From the NCBI GenBank assembly GCA_964391185.1, contig CAYMIX010000022.1, positions 1 to 6,734 of the forward strand: a stretch of DNA of 6,734 nucleotides, in the 5' to 3' direction. Origin of the DNA: JAKQEM01 sp964391185 (GTDB lineage Bacteria; Patescibacteriota; Gracilibacteria; Peribacterales; Peribacteraceae). Shown here in pieces: positions 3,543 through 6,734 of the stretch; within the stretch, counting starts at the first letter, position 1, and the number at the start of each line of letters is the position of its first letter. Below the pieces are notes generated by a model. It searched no databases and was not told the DNA's origin. It saw only the letters and a list, made by a program, of their open reading frames with translations. Position numbers and translations under genes: made by a program.

Positions 3543-3959
3543 TTAAATGATGGTTTTGCCAGCAGCGGCTTGCGCCAAAGTCAATCCACCGCGATACTGG
3601 CAATGCGCGGTTTCCTTCATCGAACCAGTCCATCGCCCCGCCCATTCGAGGTCAAGGCTTTCCGCGATGGCTCCACAACGGGTGTAGAGCGATTTACTGC
3701 CCCACTGGGGCTTCCCGTTGATCATCGGCACAAAGTCAAACGCGGCACGAAAGTTGTGCCAGCTCTGCCCCCCGCGTGCATTCGTGATGATCTTGCCGGG
3801 GAGAGTGCGGCCTATCTTGTATAGCTCATCTTGTTCTGCTGGTGAGCGATAGGTGCAGTAGATCAATACATCAATACCGGCGGTATGGCAGTCAGCAAGA
3901 AATTTATTTGCCCTGTCACGTACAGGCGGAACTAGATCAAGCAGGCTTCTTGAACTCAT
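3543..3959 (-). CDS. endolysin, M15-family zinc peptidase (138 aa)
   Basis: This is a single-domain D-Ala/L-Ala-D-Glu type peptidase of the M15 (VanY-like) group, expected to cut peptidoglycan peptide stems at lysis. The visible motifs fit: the family YRSPAEQDELY motif at 37-47, SWH with HxxxxxxD (His68 and Asp75, zinc ligands), and ETAHCQ with Glu116 and His119 in the catalytic DxxH-type position and third zinc ligand. At 138 residues it matches single-domain phage M15 enzymes such as the T5 lysin. No signal peptide or SAR helix is visible at the N-terminus (MSSRSLLDLVPPVRDRANKF), so it needs a holin to reach the periplasm. The ATG overlaps the upstream stop as ATGA. Confidence 0.9.
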   Translation of the reverse strand: MSSRSLLDLVPPVRDRANKFLADCHTAGIDVLIYCTYRSPAEQDELYKIGRTLPGKIITNARGGQSWHNFRAAFDFVPMINGKPQWGSKSLYTRCGAIAESLDLEWAGRWTGSMKETAHCQYRGGLTLAQAAAGKTII

Positions 3960-4234
3960 CGCCGATTCCTTCTGTCGAATAGGATCATTCCGGCGTTACC
4001 GGCAAGAAATGCCCAAATTGAAATGTTGCTATAAATAGTGCTGTCGGTAATCAGATAAATCAGCGCACTTGCGGGAGCAGCGCCAAAGGCGACGTAGCTG
4101 TAGCCGAATCCTACAAAATGGATCGCGCCTTTTTTATAGTCCTTGTAATATGACTGGTAAACAACGTAAATCGAGCGAACTATGATGACGCCAGCCAGCA
4201 CGCAGGCAATAAGAATCGGCACCAGGTCATTCAT
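3956..4234 (-). CDS. three-helix membrane protein, holin or antiholin candidate (92 aa)
   Basis: The start at 4234 is chosen because its ATG overlaps the stop of the preceding gene as ATGA; a longer ORF start at 4270 would lie within that gene. The product is about 92 residues with three hydrophobic segments: LVPILIACVLAGVIIVRSIY, the middle stretch around FVGFGYSYVAFGAAPASALI, and SIWAFLAGNAGMILF before a basic end (DRRNRR). A positive patch (YYKDYKKG) lies between the first two. Placement directly before the endolysin with ATGA overlap makes a holin or antiholin role likely. It resembles small phage membrane proteins annotated as holins, but I cannot assign a family from sequence alone. Confidence 0.65.
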   Translation of the reverse strand: MNDLVPILIACVLAGVIIVRSIYVVYQSYYKDYKKGAIHFVGFGYSYVAFGAAPASALIYLITDSTIYSNISIWAFLAGNAGMILFDRRNRR

Positions 4235-4593
4235 TTGTCTGCCCTCCCCGCGAACCACTTGCGCGCCCACGGTAGGTGCACACCACCGCCAATGGTGGCA
4301 GAAACGGCAAGGCGCAGCGTGTCGTGATCAATGGTTTTCGCCCAGTCGAAATACCCCACCGCGGCCGCTGCCGCGATCGGGGAAAATATGCCCGAGAGAA
4401 ACGCGCTACCTGCGACCAGTGCGAAGATGCGCAGCGGCGTGCGCTGAGTCGGCTCTGGTGGCACATGCAGCAGCGCGACCAGACCGGCGACGAAACCGAT
4501 CAGCATGGCGTCTGGATACATACCGAGAAATATCCCGGCAGCCGTGGCTGCCGATGCGGCGGATACGCCTGTTGTGGTCGATGATGTCAGCAT
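4231..4593 (-). CDS. multi-helix holin-like membrane protein (120 aa)
   Basis: The start at 4593 is chosen because it lies one base after the upstream stop (TAATATG), suggesting reinitiation; a longer ORF start at 4665 would be buried in the preceding gene. The product is about 120 residues, alanine- and glycine-rich, with hydrophobic stretches SAATAAGIFLG, DAMLIGFVAGLVALLHV, RIFALVAGSAFLSGIF with SPIAAAAAVGYF, and a shorter LRLAVSATIGGGV. The tail is basic (ARKWFAGRADK). The topology fits a three- or four-helix phage holin or a holin-accessory protein, and it begins the run of genes leading to the endolysin. Three separate membrane proteins here share the candidate holin role. Confidence 0.65.
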   Translation of the reverse strand: MLTSSTTTGVSAASAATAAGIFLGMYPDAMLIGFVAGLVALLHVPPEPTQRTPLRIFALVAGSAFLSGIFSPIAAAAAVGYFDWAKTIDHDTLRLAVSATIGGGVHLPWARKWFAGRADK

Positions 4594-4594
4594 A

Positions 4595-4843
4595 TTAAAA
4601 AGTCTCGCTTGGCATTGAGTATTTTGCAGAAATGTAGCTGGTAAAACAGTGATCGGAATCACCAAGCTTGCTGAAAATCCAGTCGATCACCGGACGCGAT
4701 ATTCGTCCTATCCAGCGGCCTTTCTGCTCCATACGGTAGGCTGCACTGCTGATGGTATCGAATTCCGAGCCATAGCCAAGCGTCATGATCTGATACACCA
4801 GCTTGTCGAGCGCAATCAGGATTTTAAGGACTCGGGCACGCAT
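4595..4843 (-). CDS. conserved phage protein of unknown function (82 aa)
   Basis: The start at 4843 is supported by a strong GAGGAG just upstream (complement of about 4849-4854); a longer ORF start at 4885 has no such site. The product is 82 residues: an N-terminal hydrophobic segment (MRARVLKILIALDKLVYQIM), then TLGYGSEFDTISSAAYRMEQ, KGRWIGRISRPVIDWIF and a C-terminal DHCFTSY. The combination S-AYRME..GRW.GR..RPVID..F....DHC..SY resembles a family of small phage proteins encoded near lysis genes, without a known function as far as I recall. Membrane association of the N-terminus is likely. It ends two bases before the next start. Confidence 0.65.
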   Translation of the reverse strand: MRARVLKILIALDKLVYQIMTLGYGSEFDTISSAAYRMEQKGRWIGRISRPVIDWIFSKLGDSDHCFTSYISAKYSMPSETF

Positions 4844-4979
4844 TGATTCTCCTCTCCCAACGGTCTTTACACTCGGTGCCTGCACACGTCTTAATGCTTG
4901 TTTTTAAGTATTGCATATTTTCCACGATGTCACAGCCGCAAGATGCCAGCGGGATGACGTGATCCACCTGTGCCTCACC
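4824..4979 (-). pseudogene. HNH-like C-terminal segment separated from its gene by a frameshift
   Basis: In the frame offset from the preceding ORF, codons from 4979 to the TAA at 4824 read 51 residues including AQVDHVIPLASCGCDIVENM and, later, KDRWERR. The pattern DH-I/V-PL-A...G-CD...NMQ-L followed by KD-WER is typical of a known HNH-type family. There is no start codon of its own; an in-frame TGA lies just upstream at about 4982-4980. The upstream 146-aa ORF passes into this segment if one base is restored near 4976-4981 (residue 122, after ARVCE). The repaired product would be about 173 residues and would overlap the next start by about 20 bases, matching the overlapping style of this operon. 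Confidence 0.65.
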
Positions 4980-5344
4980 TCACACACCCGAGCATCGCCA
5001 GCGTATGAGTAAATCGGCCATGACAGAATTGCAATAAAAGCAACCCAGCCAAGAAGCTGAATAATCCAGAAGAACAGGAACACAGGATCAATCCAGCCAT
5101 TAGACTTTGGCGGATTAGCGTGCGCCTTACCTACATGGTAAGCAACATCGCCAATAAACAACGGCTCAAGGTGCAGCCCTTTCGATTTATCATCAGGTGA
5201 AAAATGTTCTACTTTTAAATTGCTCGGCAATCGCTCAGCCCACATCGCATGCAGATACGGCCCCGCGTGGGAGCGTTGCAGGATCAATACACCGCCCCTG
5301 CGGATCGTGCGCCAAACGGCAAATATCAGGCAATTGCTTCTCAT
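4904..5344 (-). CDS. phage membrane protein, C-terminus altered by frameshift (146 aa as read)
   Basis: The start at 5344 overlaps the previous stop as ATGA; the longer ORF start at 5455 would be inside that gene. Residues 1-80 form a soluble domain: MRSNCLIFAVWRTIRRGGVL, SHAGPYLHAMWAERLPSN and a short segment ending FIGDVAYHVGKAH. These resemble a recurrent phage family that starts MRS...ALR and ends with a gene-product-sized basic region. Residues about 86-113 form one transmembrane helix (DPVFLFFWIIQLLGWVAFIA onward). After ARVCE (residue 122) the frame gives 24 residues of unconvincing sequence, while another frame reads an HNH-like segment. As written the protein lacks that segment. A sequencing error would look the same. 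Function is unknown. Confidence 0.6.
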   Translation of the reverse strand: MRSNCLIFAVWRTIRRGGVLILQRSHAGPYLHAMWAERLPSNLKVEHFSPDDKSKGLHLEPLFIGDVAYHVGKAHANPPKSNGWIDPVFLFFWIIQLLGWVAFIAILSWPIYSYAGDARVCEVRHRWITSSRWHLAAVTSWKICNT

Positions 5345-5502
5345 CTTATTGCCCCCATCCGAAAAAATCCGCCGAGCATATGCAATGTCGGCAAGAATAC
5401 ATACTCGATCATCGCCCACCACATCAAACCAGTGGCAACGATGATAATCAGCCATGTAAAAATGATCTCCCAGCCGGTGGCGCGGTCGTCAGTGCGGGCC
5501 AT
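5341..5502 (-). CDS. small one-helix membrane protein (53 aa)
   Basis: The start at 5502 is chosen because AAAGGGG lies about eight bases upstream; the longer ORF start at 5565 lies inside the preceding gene. The 53-residue product has a polar N-terminus (MARTDDRATG), one long hydrophobic helix (IIFTWLIIIVATGLMWWAMI) and a second half of weaker hydrophobicity (EYVFLPTLHMLGGFF) with a short basic end. It overlaps both neighbours: 14 bases with the preceding gene's end and ATGA with the next gene. Function is unknown. Its place between fibre-associated genes and lysis genes gives no decisive hint. Confidence 0.6.
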   Translation of the reverse strand: MARTDDRATGWEIIFTWLIIIVATGLMWWAMIEYVFLPTLHMLGGFFRMGAIR

Positions 5503-5908
5503 AGTCAAACCCCTTTGCCTGACCGTAATTCGGCCCTGTGACGCCTGATGCACTCGAGACATCATTCTGGATGCGCAGCGGAAGGCCTAAACGGCCATTG
5601 AGTTTGTAGCCAATACCTGCCTGTAAATACGATCTTGGCTTGCCGCGAATGACAGGGCCGATTTCTGCCCAGCGCACCGAGAAAAAGATGCCCGGAAGAA
5701 ACCAGACAAACGTCAGCCGAAGGAAAAAAACCGCATTAAAGAACAGGCTCTGCTGGCCGGTAATTCGTGGCATGAAGCACCACTTGCCTTCCTTGAACAG
5801 CCATGCCACGGCAATTGATTTGACATACTTGTCGTCAATGGCGGTGGCATTCCCCAGCCAGTAGAGCCAGAAGGGTTCGCCGGGGTGTCGGGATTCGGTG
5901 ATTTTCAT
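5489..5908 (-). CDS. conserved phage protein downstream of the tail fibre (139 aa)
   Basis: The 139-residue product begins MKITESRHPGEPFWLYWLGN and includes ATAIDDKYVKSIAVAWLFKE, CFMPRITGQQSLFFNAVFFL, a hydrophobic stretch (RLTFVWFLPGIFFSV) and a C-terminal YLQAGIGYKLNGRLGLPLRI with GPNYGQAKGFDYGPH. The blocks ITGQQS..FNAVFF..R and GIGYKLNGRL resemble a phage protein family found beside tail fibre genes, to my knowledge without known function. One membrane segment is likely. The ATG overlaps the tail fibre stop as ATGA, so the two are translated together. A role tied to the fibre (assembly or host-range) is possible from context only. Confidence 0.7.
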   Translation of the reverse strand: MKITESRHPGEPFWLYWLGNATAIDDKYVKSIAVAWLFKEGKWCFMPRITGQQSLFFNAVFFLRLTFVWFLPGIFFSVRWAEIGPVIRGKPRSYLQAGIGYKLNGRLGLPLRIQNDVSSASGVTGPNYGQAKGFDYGPH

Positions 5909-6734
5909 ATACCCATCGCCATCCAGTAGACATTAGATGATCCGGCCGTTCCAGCTACACTAATAGATGCTCCGCTAGTCGTCACAGCATTGGAATAAAC
6001 TGTGTTCCCCGCTCCTGATGGTGAGTTCAATCCTAAAGTCAATGAGTAAATAGCCGTCGAAAAAGCAATCGGAAAAGTCAAGGAAAATGGGGTGCCTGTT
6101 GTCACTAAGACCACTCCCCACTGAAGAGTCAATCCGTCACCAATTTTTGAATACCCGTTTGCCCCGATGGATTTACCGAACGACAAAACATTCAGAACTA
6201 CCCAGTCTGTGCCGTCATACTCGACATCGCTGACCCATCCACTGGGTACTTGCGTGGCAGTAATGGCCTGTTTTGTTCCTGTCGAATCCTTGTATTTCAG
6301 GCTCTTCGCGGTTTGCCCTGATACTGCCAGTGTTGGCGTTGTTCCTGCCGCAGCGTTGAAATTGATGCGGAACCGTTGATTCGCGGTATTGGCAGTAATC
6401 GCGGGGGTTGGTGTGAGCGTGAAGGCTGTGCTGGTGCCACCTGTCGTGAAGGCGGTGGCTAACTGCACTTGCAGGTCGGTGGCGCGCATCGGGTTGGCCG
6501 CAGCGGTCGGGGCTGTCAATGCAGTCATGCTGGTAATGTCTGTATTAGCCCCAGCGGTGGCGGGCAGAGACGCCGAACGAGTAAAAGAAATACACTTCCA
6601 GTTACCAGAACCCAATGATCGCATGATCGCCACATCCCCCGCAGCCGTCGTGATATTGGCCGCGCCGGGGAGAATCAGGCTGGTTGCGTTATGTGTCAGC
6701 GTAAGTGCACCAGAGAATGTGAGTATCTTCTTGA
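5905..6734 (-). CDS. tail fibre protein, C-terminal part (5' end outside the window)
   Basis: The frame is open to the right edge, so the apparent GTG start at 6633 is internal. About 276 residues are visible. Near the edge comes LTFSGALTLTHNATSLILPG with ITTAAGDVAIMRSLGSGNWK, a signature block of phage tail fibres. Alanine- and threonine-rich sequence and a beta-type domain follow (FNAAAGTTPTLAVSGQTAKS, then WVSDVEYDGTDWVVLNV). The last 75 residues (LTLQWGVVL, TFPIAFSTAIYSLTL, final VYWMAMGI) resemble the gp53-like receptor-binding tip domain of fibres. The protein would bind the host surface. It heads the visible part of the minus-strand operon, and the stop overlaps the next start. Confidence 0.85.
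   Translation of the reverse strand, partial: KKILTFSGALTLTHNATSLILPGAANITTAAGDVAIMRSLGSGNWKCISFTRSASLPATAGANTDITSMTALTAPTAAANPMRATDLQVQLATAFTTGGTSTAFTLTPTPAITANTANQRFRINFNAAAGTTPTLAVSGQTAKSLKYKDSTGTKQAITATQVPSGWVSDVEYDGTDWVVLNVLSFGKSIGANGYSKIGDGLTLQWGVVLVTTGTPFSLTFPIAFSTAIYSLTLGLNSPSGAGNTVYSNAVTTSGASISVAGTAGSSNVYWMAMGI

Noticed and set aside
4182..4598. Plus-strand ORF of 138 codons opposite the holin-like gene
   Set aside because: It is an arginine- and proline-rich shadow of the minus-strand membrane protein gene, with no RBS or domain.
1..6734. CRISPR array, tRNA or rRNA genes
   Set aside because: There are no regularly spaced identical repeats with unique spacers, and no cloverleaf-like or rRNA-like sequence was noticed on either strand.

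Overview
The window reads as part of a double-stranded DNA tailed phage or prophage, most likely infecting a Gram-negative (proteobacterial) host. The host inference rests on the nested Rz/Rz1 spanin pair, which only makes sense with an outer membrane, and on a tail fibre of a type common in proteobacterial siphoviruses. No host gene, tRNA, integrase or CRISPR array is visible. Two convergent gene blocks meet at about 2577-2697.

Left block (+ strand, 1-2576). It opens with the 3' part of a Gp157-like early gene of the kind found in phage recombination/replication operons. A tiny one-helix membrane protein follows, bracketed by two copies of a 21-bp repeat that carries the ribosome binding site. 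From about 740 to 2567 the layout changes: small unrelated ORFs, all on the same strand, are separated by sites that look like integron recombination sites (attC). The R'' boxes (RYYYAAC type) lie at 1047, 1402, 1792, 2178 and 2561, and the R' boxes (GTTRRRY type) at 762, 1059, 1450, 1857 and 2294. The R' box opening each unit is the exact reverse complement of the R'' box closing the same unit, for all five units, although the box sequence changes from unit to unit (GTTAGGC, GTTAGGC, GTTATGC, GTTGTGC, GTTGGGG). That partner rule is the signature of integron gene cassettes. No integron integrase is present, so this looks like a CALIN-type array (attC cluster without integrase) lodged at the distal end of a phage early operon, where the phage promoter could express it. 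Several sites are altered. One has collapsed to a 19-bp palindrome, one is read through by a chimeric zinc-ribbon ORF, one holds the start codon of the next ORF in its loop, and the two outermost are half sites.

Right block (- strand, 6734 down to 2698). In transcription order: the C-terminal part of a tail fibre; a 139-aa phage protein; a 53-aa membrane protein; a 146-aa membrane protein whose C-terminus is cut off by a frameshift from an HNH-like segment; an 82-aa conserved phage protein; a lysis module made of two multi-helix holin-like proteins, an M15 zinc peptidase endolysin, a 62-aa holin-like protein and Rz with Rz1 nested inside; and last a 70-aa zinc-ribbon protein. Most genes overlap by ATGA or are spaced by a few bases, so this is one translationally coupled late operon. 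The only sizeable gap (4844-4903) is explained by the frameshift.

The most noteworthy observation is the integrase-less gene-cassette array inside a phage genome, carrying small ORFs of unknown function; accessory or anti-host roles are possible but not shown by the sequence.
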